60,028 nt of DNA, taken from contig CAZCSO010000011.1 of the NCBI GenBank assembly GCA_964501315.1, forward strand, positions 1-60,028, in the 5' to 3' direction. Under the pieces are notes generated by a model. It was given only the letters and a program-made list of their open reading frames with translations. It had not been told where the DNA came from and did not search any database. Positions 1-8,124 of this stretch are shown one piece after another; the stretch's first letter is position 1; each line of letters starts with the position of its first letter. The stretch comes from UBA5603 sp964501315 (GTDB lineage Bacteria > Bacillota_I > Bacilli_A > Izemoplasmatales > Hujiaoplasmataceae). The position numbers and the translations under genes were made by a program.

Positions 1-113
1 AGATTTCCCATCGCAAGAGTAAGACCCCTTATAGATGATGAGGTTGATAGGCCAGAGGTGTACGCACGGCGACGTGTTCAGCTGACTGGTACTAATCGGT
101 CGAGGACTTAACT
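1..113 (+). rRNA. 23S rRNA, 3' end (partial)
   Basis: This is the last part of a 23S rRNA gene cut by the window start. The stretch ending in ACTAATCGGTCGAGGACTTAA is the conserved 3' end that pairs with the 23S 5' end in helix 1. The exact 3' end is approximate. A 5S gene follows after about 45 bases, the usual order of a bacterial rrn operon. Confidence 0.93.
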
Positions 114-157
114 TTGTGGGCTTATGCCCCTACCGTAGATCCAATTTTGAAAGAATG

Positions 158-267
158 GTCTGGTGACGATGGCGAAGTGGACACACCTGTTCCCATCCCG
201 AACACAGAAGTTAAGCACTTCAGCGCCGAGGGTAGTACATTTGTGCGAGAGTAGGACGTTGCCAGGC
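158..267 (+). rRNA. rrf: 5S rRNA
   Basis: About 110 bases match the Firmicutes 5S pattern: the conserved core CCGAACACAGAAGTTAAGC, the segment GCGAGAGTAGGAC, and 5' and 3' ends (GTCTGGTGAC and GTTGCCAGGC) that pair as helix I. It lies between the 23S tail and a tRNA gene in the same operon. Confidence 0.95.
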
Positions 268-283
268 TTTCTTTCTTTTTATT

Positions 284-360
284 GCCTCAATAGCTCAGTT
301 GGTTAGAGCACATGACTGTTAATCATGGGGTCCTAGGTTCAAGTCCTAGTTGAGGCGCCA
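284..360 (+). tRNA. tRNA-Asn (anticodon GTT)
   Basis: A full cloverleaf of 77 bases. The acceptor arm GCCTCAA pairs with TTGAGGC, the anticodon stem CATGA/TCATG encloses the loop CTGTTAA with GTT at 318-320, and the T arm contains GGTTCAAGTCC. The 3' CCA is encoded. It is the last gene of the rRNA operon. Confidence 0.96.
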
Positions 361-375
361 CGAACGATCCATAGA

Positions 376-403
376 AGATTAAGCGATTGTCTTAATCTTT
401 TTT
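376..403 (+). terminator. Intrinsic terminator of the rRNA-tRNA operon
   Basis: An 8-base-pair stem, AGATTAAG against CTTAATCT, with a 7-base loop and a T run. It lies 15 bases after the tRNA and ends the rrn operon before the str promoter. Confidence 0.85.
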
Positions 404-443
404 ATTGGAAAAATAAAAAAATTCATTTCGGGAAAGTTCGTGC

Positions 444-472
444 TTGACACGCCTCGGCCCGTAGTGTATAAT
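444..472 (+). promoter_or_regulatory. Sigma-A promoter of the str operon
   Basis: Perfect TTGACA at 444-449 and perfect TATAAT at 467-472 with a 17-base spacer. This is the best consensus promoter in the window and fits high expression of rpsL, rpsG and fusA. Confidence 0.92.
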
Positions 473-500
473 ATCATTGCTGCAAAAACAGAAGAAATAG

Positions 501-552
501 GGTTACGTAAGTAACCTTATAAAAATGATGCAAACGCACCTCCCGGGTGTGT
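501..552 (+). promoter_or_regulatory. Structured 5' leader of rpsL
   Basis: The about 95-base leader contains two hairpins: GGTTAC/GTAACC (501-516) and ACGCACC/GGTGTGT (534-552, one G-U pair), the second ending 9 bases before the AAAGGAGG ribosome binding site. It may be an autoregulatory leader of the str operon. I do not recognise it as a named family. Confidence 0.4.
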
Positions 553-574
553 GGGTATGAAAGGAGGAAGTGAA

Positions 575-997
575 ATGCCTACAATTAATCAACTTATCAA
601 GAACGGTCGTCATGACAAAATCAGAAAATCAAAGGCTCCGCAACTCAATATTGGTTTTAACACATTAGAAAAAGCCTATACCGATCAATCGAGCCCTCAA
701 AAACGCGGTGTTTGTGTCCGTGTTGCTACGATGACACCGAAGAAACCAAACTCGGCTCTTCGTAAATACGCCCGTGTCCGTCTCTCAAATGGAGGCGAAG
801 TCAATGCTTATATTCCTGGTGTTGGCCACAAACTGCAAGAACACAGCGTCGTTTTAATTCGTGGCGGTCGTGTTAAAGACCTCCCTGGTGTCCGTTACCA
901 TATCATTCGCGGTACACTTGATACAACAGCCGTTGCCGGTAGAATGCAAAGTCGTTCAAAATACGGCGCTAAAAAAGCGGTTGCTAAAAAGAAATAA
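575..997 (+). CDS. rpsL: 30S ribosomal protein S12
   Basis: S12 forms part of the decoding centre of the small subunit. The 140-residue product has the conserved blocks TPKKPNSALRK and GGRVKDLPGVRYH, which hold the lysines altered in streptomycin resistance, and a basic lysine-rich tail. An in-frame GTG lies 24 bases upstream, but the AAAGGAGGA at 560-568 is placed correctly only for the ATG at 575, so this start is chosen. It is first in the str operon, followed by rpsG and fusA as in most bacteria. Confidence 0.97.
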   Translation: MPTINQLIKNGRHDKIRKSKAPQLNIGFNTLEKAYTDQSSPQKRGVCVRVATMTPKKPNSALRKYARVRLSNGGEVNAYIPGVGHKLQEHSVVLIRGGRVKDLPGVRYHIIRGTLDTTAVAGRMQSRSKYGAKKAVAKKK

Positions 998-1053
998 GTC
1001 ACAAATCAAGCACTAAAAATTATATTATCACGGTCGAAAGGAGGATTCTGAAG

Positions 1054-1524
1054 ATGCCTCGTAAAGGAAAAATTGTAAAAAGAGATGTGTTACCGGATCC
1101 CATTTACAATTCAAAACTCGTAACAAAATTAATCAACAGCATTATGTTGGACGGTAAAAAAGGATTAGCTCAACATATTTTATATGTTGCGTTTGAAAAA
1201 GTTGGCGAAACAACAGGAAGAGAACCCTTAGAAGTCTTTAACGATGCTTTAAATAACATTATGCCTGTATTGGAAGTTAGAAGCCGTCGAATTGGGGGCC
1301 AAAACTATCAAGTACCTGGTGAAGTCAAAAGCGATCGTCGTTTAACCTTAGGATTAAGATGGTTGGTTCTATACTCACGTTTACGCAATGAAAAAACCAT
1401 GGAAGAACGCTTAGCAAAAGAAATCATTGACGCTTCGAACGGTCAAGGTGCTTCTGTTAAGAAAAAAGAAGATATGCATAGAATGGCTGAAGCCAACAAG
1501 GCTTTTGCTCACTATCGTTTCTAA
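1054..1524 (+). CDS. rpsG: 30S ribosomal protein S7
   Basis: S7 nucleates assembly of the 30S head and contacts the E and P sites. The 156-residue length is normal, and the family segments MPRKG at the start, MLDGKK, RSRRIGGQNYQVP and NEKTMEERLAKEI are all present. An AAAGGAGGA precedes the ATG. The 56-base gap after rpsL has no terminator, so the genes are cotranscribed. In Escherichia coli S7 represses the str operon; no homologous repressor site was recognised here. Confidence 0.97.
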   Translation: MPRKGKIVKRDVLPDPIYNSKLVTKLINSIMLDGKKGLAQHILYVAFEKVGETTGREPLEVFNDALNNIMPVLEVRSRRIGGQNYQVPGEVKSDRRLTLGLRWLVLYSRLRNEKTMEERLAKEIIDASNGQGASVKKKEDMHRMAEANKAFAHYRF

Positions 1525-1545
1525 CAATTAAGAAAGGAATCAGTT

Positions 1546-3615
1546 ATGGCACGTGAATACACTTTAGATAAAACACGTAACATTGGCATCATGGCTCACA
1601 TCGATGCCGGCAAAACCACGACAACCGAACGGGTGCTGTATCATACGGGTAGAATCCATAAAATGGGTGAAACGCATGACGGTAGCTCTCAAATGGACTG
1701 GATGGAACAAGAACAAGAACGTGGAATTACCATTACTGCCGCTGCGACCACTGCTTTCTGGAAAAATCACAGAGTCAATATCATCGACACCCCTGGCCAC
1801 GTTGATTTCACCGTCGAGGTTTCAAGATCCCTTCGTGTTTTAGACGGTGCCGTAACCGTGCTCGATGCTCAAGCTGGGGTTGAACCTCAAACAGAAACAG
1901 TTTGGCGTCAAGCGAATGAATACAGAGTTCCCCGCGTCGTTTTTGCCAATAAAATGGACAAGACCGGAGCCGACTTCGCTTATTCAATCGAAACCATTCA
2001 TAATCGTTTAGGTGCTAAAGCCGAAGCGATTCAATGGCCAATCGGCTCAGAAAGTGATTTTAAAGGCATGATCGACTTGGTCGAAATGCGTGCATTCATT
2101 TTCGACGGCGAACCCGAAGAAAACTATCAAACCACAGATATTCCCGCTCATCTCATTGAGATAGCCAAGGAAAAACGCGCTTTGCTTATTGAAGCAGTTG
2201 CGGATTACGACGAAGAACTCATGATGATGTACTTAGAAGGTGAAGACATTCCCGCTGACTTGTTAAAACGGGCAGTCCGTACCGCTACGTTATCGGTTGA
2301 ATTTTTCCCAGTCATCTGCGGATCGGCTTTCAAAAACAAAGGGGTAAAACCCATGCTCGACTGTGTCATCGATTACTTACCATCTCCGGTCGAAGTACCC
2401 CAAATTAAGGGTTTTGATCGACATGGCGATGAAGTCATCGTTGAACACGACGACGACCATGAATTTGTTGCCTTGGCATTTAAAGTCATGACCGACCCCT
2501 TCGTCGGCAGACTGACGTTCTTCCGTGTTTATTCAGGATCGATTCAAAAAGGATCGTACATCTTGAATACGTCGAAGAACAAAAAAGAACGATTGGGTCG
2601 CATTCTGCAAATGCATGCGAACAATCGTACTGAAATTGATGAAGTTTATTGTGGCGACATCGCCGCAGCCGTAGGGTTGAAAGATACCATCACCGGTGAT
2701 ACCCTGTGTTCCGAAAAGAAATTTGTTGTTTTAGAAACCATGAATTTCCCCGAACCGGTTATCCATGTTGCGATTGAACCCAAAACGAAGAACGACCAAG
2801 AAAAAATGGGCGTTGCGTTATCAAAATTAGCCGAAGAGGATCCCACCTTCCGGACCTATACCGACCAAGAAACCTCACAGACGATTATTGCGGGAATGGG
2901 TGAACTCCATTTGGAAATCATCGTTGACCGTATGCGTCGTGAATTCAAAGTCGAAGCGACGGTTGGTAATCCGCAAGTATCCTACCGCGAGACCATTCGT
3001 CAAGCGGCAGAATGCGAAGGACGTTTCATCCGACAATCCGGTGGACGTGGTCAATACGGTCATGTTTGGATCAAGTTTGAACCGAATCCTGCCAAAGGCT
3101 ATGAGTTTGTCGATAAAATCGTCGGCGGAACCGTTCCGAGAGAATACATTCCAGCCGTTGATAAAGGCTTACAAGAATCATTGGCATCCGGTGTTATCGC
3201 TGGGTATCCGATGCTCGATATCAAAGCAACCCTGTTTGACGGATCGTACCACGAAGTCGACTCCTCAGAAATGGCTTTCAAGATTGCTGCTTCGATGGCG
3301 CTTAAATCCGTTAAAGACAAATGCAAACCCACTTTACTCGAACCCATTATGTCCGTTGACGTCGTTACTCCCGATGATTACCTAGGAAACGTCATTGGTG
3401 ACTTAACCAGTCGTCGTGGTCGTATCGAAGGACAAGAAGCACGCGGCAATGCCCAAAAGGTATCGGCAAAAGTTCCGTTATCACAAATGTTTGGCTACGC
3501 AACCGCACTTCGTTCGAACTCACAAGGACGTGCTGTCTACACGATGCAATTCTCACATTACGAAGAAACTCCGAAATCCATCGCTGAAGAAATCATTAAG
3601 AAAAGAAACAGCTAA
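1546..3615 (+). CDS. fusA: Elongation factor G
   Basis: EF-G is the GTPase that drives translocation of tRNA and mRNA on the ribosome. The 689-residue protein begins with the G1 loop AHIDAGKTT (residues 17-25), followed by RGITI (switch II region context), DTPGHVDFT and NKMDKTGAD, and then the EF-G domains II to V, including the SGGRGQYGHV segment of domain IV. Length is usual for the family. AGAAAGGAA precedes the ATG, 21 bases after rpsG. Confidence 0.98.
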   Translation: MAREYTLDKTRNIGIMAHIDAGKTTTTERVLYHTGRIHKMGETHDGSSQMDWMEQEQERGITITAAATTAFWKNHRVNIIDTPGHVDFTVEVSRSLRVLDGAVTVLDAQAGVEPQTETVWRQANEYRVPRVVFANKMDKTGADFAYSIETIHNRLGAKAEAIQWPIGSESDFKGMIDLVEMRAFIFDGEPEENYQTTDIPAHLIEIAKEKRALLIEAVADYDEELMMMYLEGEDIPADLLKRAVRTATLSVEFFPVICGSAFKNKGVKPMLDCVIDYLPSPVEVPQIKGFDRHGDEVIVEHDDDHEFVALAFKVMTDPFVGRLTFFRVYSGSIQKGSYILNTSKNKKERLGRILQMHANNRTEIDEVYCGDIAAAVGLKDTITGDTLCSEKKFVVLETMNFPEPVIHVAIEPKTKNDQEKMGVALSKLAEEDPTFRTYTDQETSQTIIAGMGELHLEIIVDRMRREFKVEATVGNPQVSYRETIRQAAECEGRFIRQSGGRGQYGHVWIKFEPNPAKGYEFVDKIVGGTVPREYIPAVDKGLQESLASGVIAGYPMLDIKATLFDGSYHEVDSSEMAFKIAASMALKSVKDKCKPTLLEPIMSVDVVTPDDYLGNVIGDLTSRRGRIEGQEARGNAQKVSAKVPLSQMFGYATALRSNSQGRAVYTMQFSHYEETPKSIAEEIIKKRNS

Positions 3616-3657
3616 CGATTGGCGATTTTCCTCGGAAATTATTCTATTGCAATATCG

Positions 3658-3687
3658 TTGATAATGTTATAAAATAGTATCGATAAT
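3658..3687 (+). promoter_or_regulatory. Possible promoter of tuf
   Basis: The 113-base fusA-tuf gap contains TTGATA (3658-3663) and GATAAT (3682-3687) with an 18-base spacer. An overlapping alternative is TTGCAA with TATAAA at 15 bases. A separate tuf promoter is common, but neither match is strong. No terminator is seen after fusA, so readthrough is also likely. Confidence 0.4.
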
Positions 3688-3728
3688 GACACCAAAATTT
3701 TAAAAAATATAAAAGGAGAATATAAAAA

Positions 3729-4913
3729 ATGGCAAAAGCTAAATTTGAACGTACAAAACCGCACGTTAACATTGGCACCATTGGTCACGTAGACCATGGC
3801 AAAACGACATTAACCGCAGCCATTACCATGGTTTTAGCGAAAAAAGGTTTGTCTGAAGTCCGCGACTATGCGTCCATTGACTCTGCACCAGAAGAAAAGG
3901 CAAGAGGAATCACGATTAATACGGCCCACATCGAATACTCAACCGCTAACCGTCACTATGCTCACGTAGACTGCCCAGGACATGCCGACTATGTTAAAAA
4001 CATGATCACCGGCGCTGCCCAAATGGACGGAGCTATCTTGGTTGTTTCCGCCGCTGATGGTGCTATGCCCCAAACCAGAGAACACATCTTGTTATCACGC
4101 CAAGTAGGTGTTCCGAAAATCGTTGTCTTCTTAAACAAAGCTGACATGGTTGATGACCCAGAATTAATCGAACTCGTTGAAATGGAAATTCGTGAATTAT
4201 TAGACGAATATCAATTCCCAGGAGACGAAACGCCGATTATCGTCGGATCCGCTTTAAAAGCTATGGAAGGCGATCCCGCTTACGAAGATAAAATCATGGA
4301 ATTAATGGATGCCGTTGACTCCTACATTCCATTACCAGAACGTCCAGTTGACAAACCCTTCTTAATGCCTGTTGAAGATGTTTTCACCATCACGGGTCGT
4401 GGAACGGTTGCTACTGGTAGAGTTGACCGTGGAACCATCAAAGTCGGCGATGCAGTCGAAATTATCGGTATCAAAGATACCAAAGCTTCGGTTGTTACCG
4501 GTGTTGAAATGTTCCGTAAGTTGCTTGACTATGCTCAAGCTGGTGACAACGTTGGTTTGTTACTCCGTGGTGTTAACCGCGATGAAGTACAACGTGGTCA
4601 AGTTATTGCTAAACCGAAGTCGGTTACGCCGCACACGAACTTCACGGCTCAAGTTTACGTATTGAGCAAAGAAGAAGGTGGACGTCATACTCCGTTCTTC
4701 TCGAACTATCGTCCGCAATTCTACTTCCGTACGACGGACGTAACGGGCGTTATCGATTTACCAAAAGGCATCGAAATGGTTATGCCTGGCGACAACACCG
4801 AAATGATCGTTGAATTAATTCACCCGATCGCTTTGGAACAAGGAACGAAGTTCTCTATTCGTGAAGGCGGCCACACGGTTGGTGCTGGATCGGTTGTTAC
4901 CATCATTAAATAA
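3729..4913 (+). CDS. tuf: Elongation factor Tu
   Basis: EF-Tu carries aminoacyl-tRNA to the ribosome as a GTP complex. The 394-residue product has the G1 loop GHVDHGKT at residues 19-26, the effector segment RGITINTAH, DCPGHADYVKNM and NKADMVDD, and the C-terminal REGGHTVGAG motif. Length and motifs are complete. It follows fusA, as in the str operons of many Firmicutes, and ends at a strong terminator. Confidence 0.98.
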   Translation: MAKAKFERTKPHVNIGTIGHVDHGKTTLTAAITMVLAKKGLSEVRDYASIDSAPEEKARGITINTAHIEYSTANRHYAHVDCPGHADYVKNMITGAAQMDGAILVVSAADGAMPQTREHILLSRQVGVPKIVVFLNKADMVDDPELIELVEMEIRELLDEYQFPGDETPIIVGSALKAMEGDPAYEDKIMELMDAVDSYIPLPERPVDKPFLMPVEDVFTITGRGTVATGRVDRGTIKVGDAVEIIGIKDTKASVVTGVEMFRKLLDYAQAGDNVGLLLRGVNRDEVQRGQVIAKPKSVTPHTNFTAQVYVLSKEEGGRHTPFFSNYRPQFYFRTTDVTGVIDLPKGIEMVMPGDNTEMIVELIHPIALEQGTKFSIREGGHTVGAGSVVTIIK

Positions 4914-4931
4914 ATTTTCGATTATAAAACT

Positions 4932-4958
4932 GAAGGATGCGACGCATCCTTCTTTTTT
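4932..4958 (+). terminator. Terminator of tuf
   Basis: A perfect 9-base-pair stem, GAAGGATGC against GCATCCTTC, with a 3-base loop and six Ts. It ends the str operon. Confidence 0.92.
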
Positions 4959-4991
4959 ATGCCTCCTCTTCTTTTTTACGATTATTTTCGG

Positions 4992-4997
4992 TATAAT
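4992..4997 (+). promoter_or_regulatory. Minus-10 box before the membrane protein gene
   Basis: A perfect TATAAT lies 35 bases before the next start codon. No convincing minus-35 box is visible at the right distance (TTCTTT at 4969-4974 is poor), so the promoter is only partly supported. Confidence 0.45.
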
Positions 4998-5032
4998 AGG
5001 GTTACCATGTCATAATCAATCGAGAGGAAAAT

Positions 5033-5479
5033 ATGGATAAAACCATTGTTAAGTCGATTGTGCTTCCTAGTTTGGTAATTCTTGTCGGCGGATTGGTCGT
5101 TTTGGGTTTAGGTTGGCTCAGTTATGTGGGTATCTACTTATGGTTTGAGACTACGTTTTATCCGTTTGATCCCTTATCAGTTCCGGCCGATCTCCTTCGA
5201 ATCATCGCTACGCTGTTGATGATGGCAGTCATAGGAATTGTTTATTTATTTAAGGTGCCAACACTCGTGAAAGCGACATTATTAGTTCCGGCAATGGGAA
5301 CGTTTTTGATTACGATGGTCTTATCGTTTTACACGCACATCACTTTTGTTATAATCATGATATCGTTGGTTGTCATCAAGGGATGTGTGATAATTGCTCG
5401 CTTCCGATTTTCATGGTATTATTATCTTGCGTTAGGTTACGCGACGGTTTTAGCGATAGTATACGCTTGGCCTAGGTAA
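5033..5479 (+). CDS. Small integral membrane protein of unknown function
   Basis: I do not recognise this 148-residue protein. It is almost entirely hydrophobic, with about four or five predicted membrane helices (roughly residues 8-33, 55-73, 80-101, 99-119 and 128-146) and few charged residues apart from RIIA, FRF and short loops. It has its own TATAAT box and a GAGAGG ribosome binding site. It sits alone between tuf and tatD, so context gives no function. The coding character (clear ribosome binding site, no overlap with a better frame) supports a real gene. Confidence 0.75.
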   Translation: MDKTIVKSIVLPSLVILVGGLVVLGLGWLSYVGIYLWFETTFYPFDPLSVPADLLRIIATLLMMAVIGIVYLFKVPTLVKATLLVPAMGTFLITMVLSFYTHITFVIIMISLVVIKGCVIIARFRFSWYYYLALGYATVLAIVYAWPR

Positions 5480-5523
5480 CGATTTATAAGAAAGGGTGAT
5501 GTCTTTATTGGCATCTAAAAACA

Positions 5524-6285
5524 ATGATTGACTCTCACGTTCATTTAAACGCAACGGAATTTGATACGATTCTGGAAGAAACCATTCAAAGGGCAACAGC
5601 TGCTCATGTGAATGGTTTTATGTGCATTGGTTATGATCCACTAACCAATCGCAAAGCAATTGCGATTGCGGAGGCCTATCCGTCCGTCTACTGTACGATC
5701 GGATTTCATCCGGAAGTCGCAAAAACCATCACGGAAGATGATTTTATCGAGTTGGAAAAAATGCTCGCTCATCCCAAAGTCAAAGGCATCGGTGAATGTG
5801 GGTTAGACTATTACTGGGATAAATCGGCAGTTGAAGAACAAAAACACATATTTAGGCGTCAAATCGAACTCGCCAACAAGGCCCATTTGCCTTTGATCAT
5901 TCACATGCGAGAATCGGCACTCGACACCCTTACATTTTTACAGACCTATAAGTCTTACGATACAGAAGGTATCATGCACTGTTATTCCGGTTCAAAGGAA
6001 ATGGTATCGGATTTTCTCAAACTAAATCTTTACATCTCATTGGCAGGTCCCGTCACTTTCAAAAATGCAGTGACCCCCAAAGAGGTCGCAAAGATCGTTC
6101 CGATTGATCGTCTTTTGATTGAAACCGATGCGCCGTATCTTGCGCCCGTCCCCTTTAGAGGAAAACAAAATACGCCAGAATATCTTCCTCATACGTTAAG
6201 GGCGATTGCCGAATTACGGGGAATTCCCGTTGAAGAACTGGATTTTAAGACGGAACTCAATACGCGGCGTCTGTTCAAACTATAG
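5524..6285 (+). CDS. tatD: TatD family metal-dependent DNase
   Basis: TatD proteins are TIM-barrel metal-dependent hydrolases that act as exonucleases in DNA repair and fragmentation. The 253 residues contain all metal-ligand motifs in order: DSHVHL near the start, GECGLDYYW, IIHMRES, HCYSG and ETDAPYLAP. The ATG at 5524 has no good ribosome binding site: AAAGGG ends 27 bases upstream, and the only longer in-frame extension meets a TGA at 5497. A 10-codon frame overlaps the start, so coupling is possible. In Bacillus the orthologue is yabD next to metS; metS is not here. Confidence 0.92.
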   Translation: MIDSHVHLNATEFDTILEETIQRATAAHVNGFMCIGYDPLTNRKAIAIAEAYPSVYCTIGFHPEVAKTITEDDFIELEKMLAHPKVKGIGECGLDYYWDKSAVEEQKHIFRRQIELANKAHLPLIIHMRESALDTLTFLQTYKSYDTEGIMHCYSGSKEMVSDFLKLNLYISLAGPVTFKNAVTPKEVAKIVPIDRLLIETDAPYLAPVPFRGKQNTPEYLPHTLRAIAELRGIPVEELDFKTELNTRRLFKL

Positions 6286-6322
6286 AGCCTAAAAAATAAC
6301 AGTTACGGACCCTCTATTTTTC

Positions 6323-6351
6323 TTGTAAAAAAGGCCTAAATAAGGTACAAT
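6323..6351 (+). promoter_or_regulatory. Promoter of ychF-pncC
   Basis: TTGTAA (6323-6328) and TACAAT (6346-6351) with a 17-base spacer, 30 bases before the ychF start codon. Confidence 0.7.
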
Positions 6352-6381
6352 GTACCTAGTCAAAAAGGAGATGAACCGATA

Positions 6382-7482
6382 ATGTTAACAGCTGGAATCG
6401 TAGGATTACCCAATGTCGGGAAATCGACGTTATTTAATGCGATTACAAAATCAAAAGCCTATGCGGCGAACTATCCATTCGCTACCATCGATCCCAACGT
6501 TGGCGTCGTTGAAGTGCCCGATGATCGGGTTGACCGATTGGTCGAACTCTATCGTCCTAAGAAAACAATCTATACAACGTTTGAGTTTACTGATGTTGCA
6601 GGATTGGTAAAAGGCGCTTCAAAAGGAGAAGGATTGGGAAATCAATTCTTGTCACATATCCGCAATTGCGATGCCATTTGTCAAGTGGTTCGCTGTTTTG
6701 ATGATGACAACATTGTCCATGTCGAAGGGTCAATTAATCCATTACGGGATATTGAAACCATCCGAATCGAGTTAGTTTTCGCAGATTTGGATTCGGTTGA
6801 TAAACGCTTGCCCAAAATCGAAAAAAGAGCCCAATTAAAGACTGATAAAGAAGCGATAATGGAATACGAAGTCTTAACCAAAATTCGTCCAGCATTGATG
6901 GATCAAATTCCCATTCGAGCGTTAAAATTATCGGCTGATGAAGAAAAAATCATTCGCAATTTCAGTTTCTTAACCGCAAAACCGATGCTCTATGTCTGTA
7001 ATGTCAGCGATGATGAAATTACCGATTATTCGATGAATCCGTATGTTAAAAGCGTTCAGACGTTGGCAGATAGCGAAGGTGCAAAAGTCTCGGTTATCAG
7101 CGCAAAGATTGAAAGTGAATTATCGGAGTTGCCTGATGAAGACAAAACGATGTTTCTTGAAGAATTGGGTGTCAAAGAATCGGGTTTGTTGGATTTAATC
7201 CGTAAAAGCTATGAGTTATTGGGTTTAAAAACATTTTTCACAGCCGGTGAAAAGGAAGTCCGTGCCTGGACGTACCATCATGGCATGAAAGCACCCGAAT
7301 GCGCAGGCATTATTCATTCCGATTTTGAAAAGGGATTTATTCGCGCCGAAATTATCGCTTATGACGATTTGATTCGCGCCGGTAGCGAAACCAAAGCGAA
7401 AGAACAAGGCAAGTTTCGCTTAGAGGGAAAAGAGTACGAAATGCAAGATGGCGACATCGTCCATTTCCGTTTTAATCTCTAG
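6382..7482 (+). CDS. ychF: Ribosome-binding ATPase YchF (Ola1)
   Basis: YchF/Ola1 is a GTPase-fold protein that prefers ATP, binds ribosomes and is linked to oxidative stress. The 366-residue product has the P-loop GLPNVGKST (8-16), DVAGLVKGASKGEGLGN, the NVSD motif in the place of NKxD, and the C-terminal TGS domain from GEKEVRAWTYHHGMKAPE to the end. Length is typical. AAAAGGAG lies before the ATG. pncC follows 12 bases later in the same transcript. Confidence 0.96.
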   Translation: MLTAGIVGLPNVGKSTLFNAITKSKAYAANYPFATIDPNVGVVEVPDDRVDRLVELYRPKKTIYTTFEFTDVAGLVKGASKGEGLGNQFLSHIRNCDAICQVVRCFDDDNIVHVEGSINPLRDIETIRIELVFADLDSVDKRLPKIEKRAQLKTDKEAIMEYEVLTKIRPALMDQIPIRALKLSADEEKIIRNFSFLTAKPMLYVCNVSDDEITDYSMNPYVKSVQTLADSEGAKVSVISAKIESELSELPDEDKTMFLEELGVKESGLLDLIRKSYELLGLKTFFTAGEKEVRAWTYHHGMKAPECAGIIHSDFEKGFIRAEIIAYDDLIRAGSETKAKEQGKFRLEGKEYEMQDGDIVHFRFNL

Positions 7483-7494
7483 AGGCGATTTAAG

Positions 7495-7980
7495 ATGAAT
7501 TTACCGTATGAAGAAACGCTTGTTTCGCTCCTAATCAAAAAGCACCTCACCATCGCGACGGCAGAGTCCTGTACCGGAGGCCTTTTGGCTGCCGCTCTCA
7601 TCAACGTCTCCGGTGTCTCGGAATGCTTGAATGAAAGCTACATTACCTATTCGAACGAAGCGAAGATGAGAATCCTTCATGTTCATAAAAACACACTGGA
7701 TACCTATGGAGCCGTTTCAAAAGAATGTGTTGTGGAAATGGCTGAAAATCTTCAAAAAATAGCCCACAGCGAAGTGGCTGTTTCCATATCCGGAATCGCC
7801 GGCCCAAACGGGGGAAGTATTGACAAGCCAGTGGGTACAGTCTTCGTCGCAATACAGTATTTTGATACGATGACGGTCTTCGAAAATCATTTTGTCGGAA
7901 GTCGCGTTGACGTACGCCATCAGACCGTTGAATTTACGCTTAAAAAATTGATTGAAATCGTACAAAACCCGATCCACTAA
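7495..7980 (+). CDS. pncC: Nicotinamide-nucleotide amidohydrolase (CinA C-terminal domain)
   Basis: PncC hydrolyses nicotinamide mononucleotide to nicotinate mononucleotide and ammonia in NAD recycling. The 161-residue protein is the CinA C-terminal domain alone: it shows TAESCTGGLLAAALI, the SYITYSNEAK segment and GIAGPNGGSIDKPVGTV. The N-terminal molybdopterin-binding-like domain of full CinA is absent, which is a common stand-alone form. The gene follows ychF after 12 bases and its stop codon lies inside the terminator. Confidence 0.9.
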   Translation: MNLPYEETLVSLLIKKHLTIATAESCTGGLLAAALINVSGVSECLNESYITYSNEAKMRILHVHKNTLDTYGAVSKECVVEMAENLQKIAHSEVAVSISGIAGPNGGSIDKPVGTVFVAIQYFDTMTVFENHFVGSRVDVRHQTVEFTLKKLIEIVQNPIH

Positions 7981-7996
7981 AACGGGTTTTGTTTTT
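7962..7996 (+). terminator. Terminator overlapping the pncC stop
   Basis: A 10-base-pair stem, ACAAAACCCG against CGGGTTTTGT, with an 11-base loop, then a T run. The 5' arm is coding sequence of pncC. Confidence 0.85.
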
Positions 7997-8028
7997 CTTG
8001 ATAAAGCTTAAAAACCTAAGGTTTTTTG

Positions 8029-8057
8029 TGGACAAACACCTATAGGTGTGATATAAT
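8029..8057 (+). promoter_or_regulatory. Promoter of rpsF-ssb-rpsR
   Basis: TGGACA (8029-8034), 17-base spacer, TATAAT (8052-8057), with an extended minus-10 TG at 8049-8050. Confidence 0.85.
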
Positions 8058-8065
8058 GTTTCAGC

Positions 8066-8100
8066 GTGAGAAAATCTCACCCCTTGCTGCGAAAGCAGCC
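8066..8100 (+). promoter_or_regulatory. Candidate S6:S18 autoregulatory leader of rpsF
   Basis: The 5' leader has two hairpins: GTGAG/CTCAC (8066-8080) and GCTGC-GAAA-GCAGC (8086-8099, a GNRA-type tetraloop) followed by CCAAAAG. rpsF leaders bound by the S6:S18 complex are known in many bacteria. The position and structure fit, but I cannot confirm the exact binding motif by eye. Confidence 0.45.
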
Positions 8101-8124
8101 AAAAGACCATAAGGAGGAACGAAA

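Noticed and set aside
551..574. Longer rpsL start at GTG 551
   Set aside because: It would place the AAAGGAGGA ribosome binding site inside the gene and add eight residues not found in S12.
2888..3385. Overlapping frames inside fusA, tuf and other genes on both strands
   Set aside because: They lack ribosome binding sites and family similarity and lie fully inside well-supported genes; they are shadow frames.
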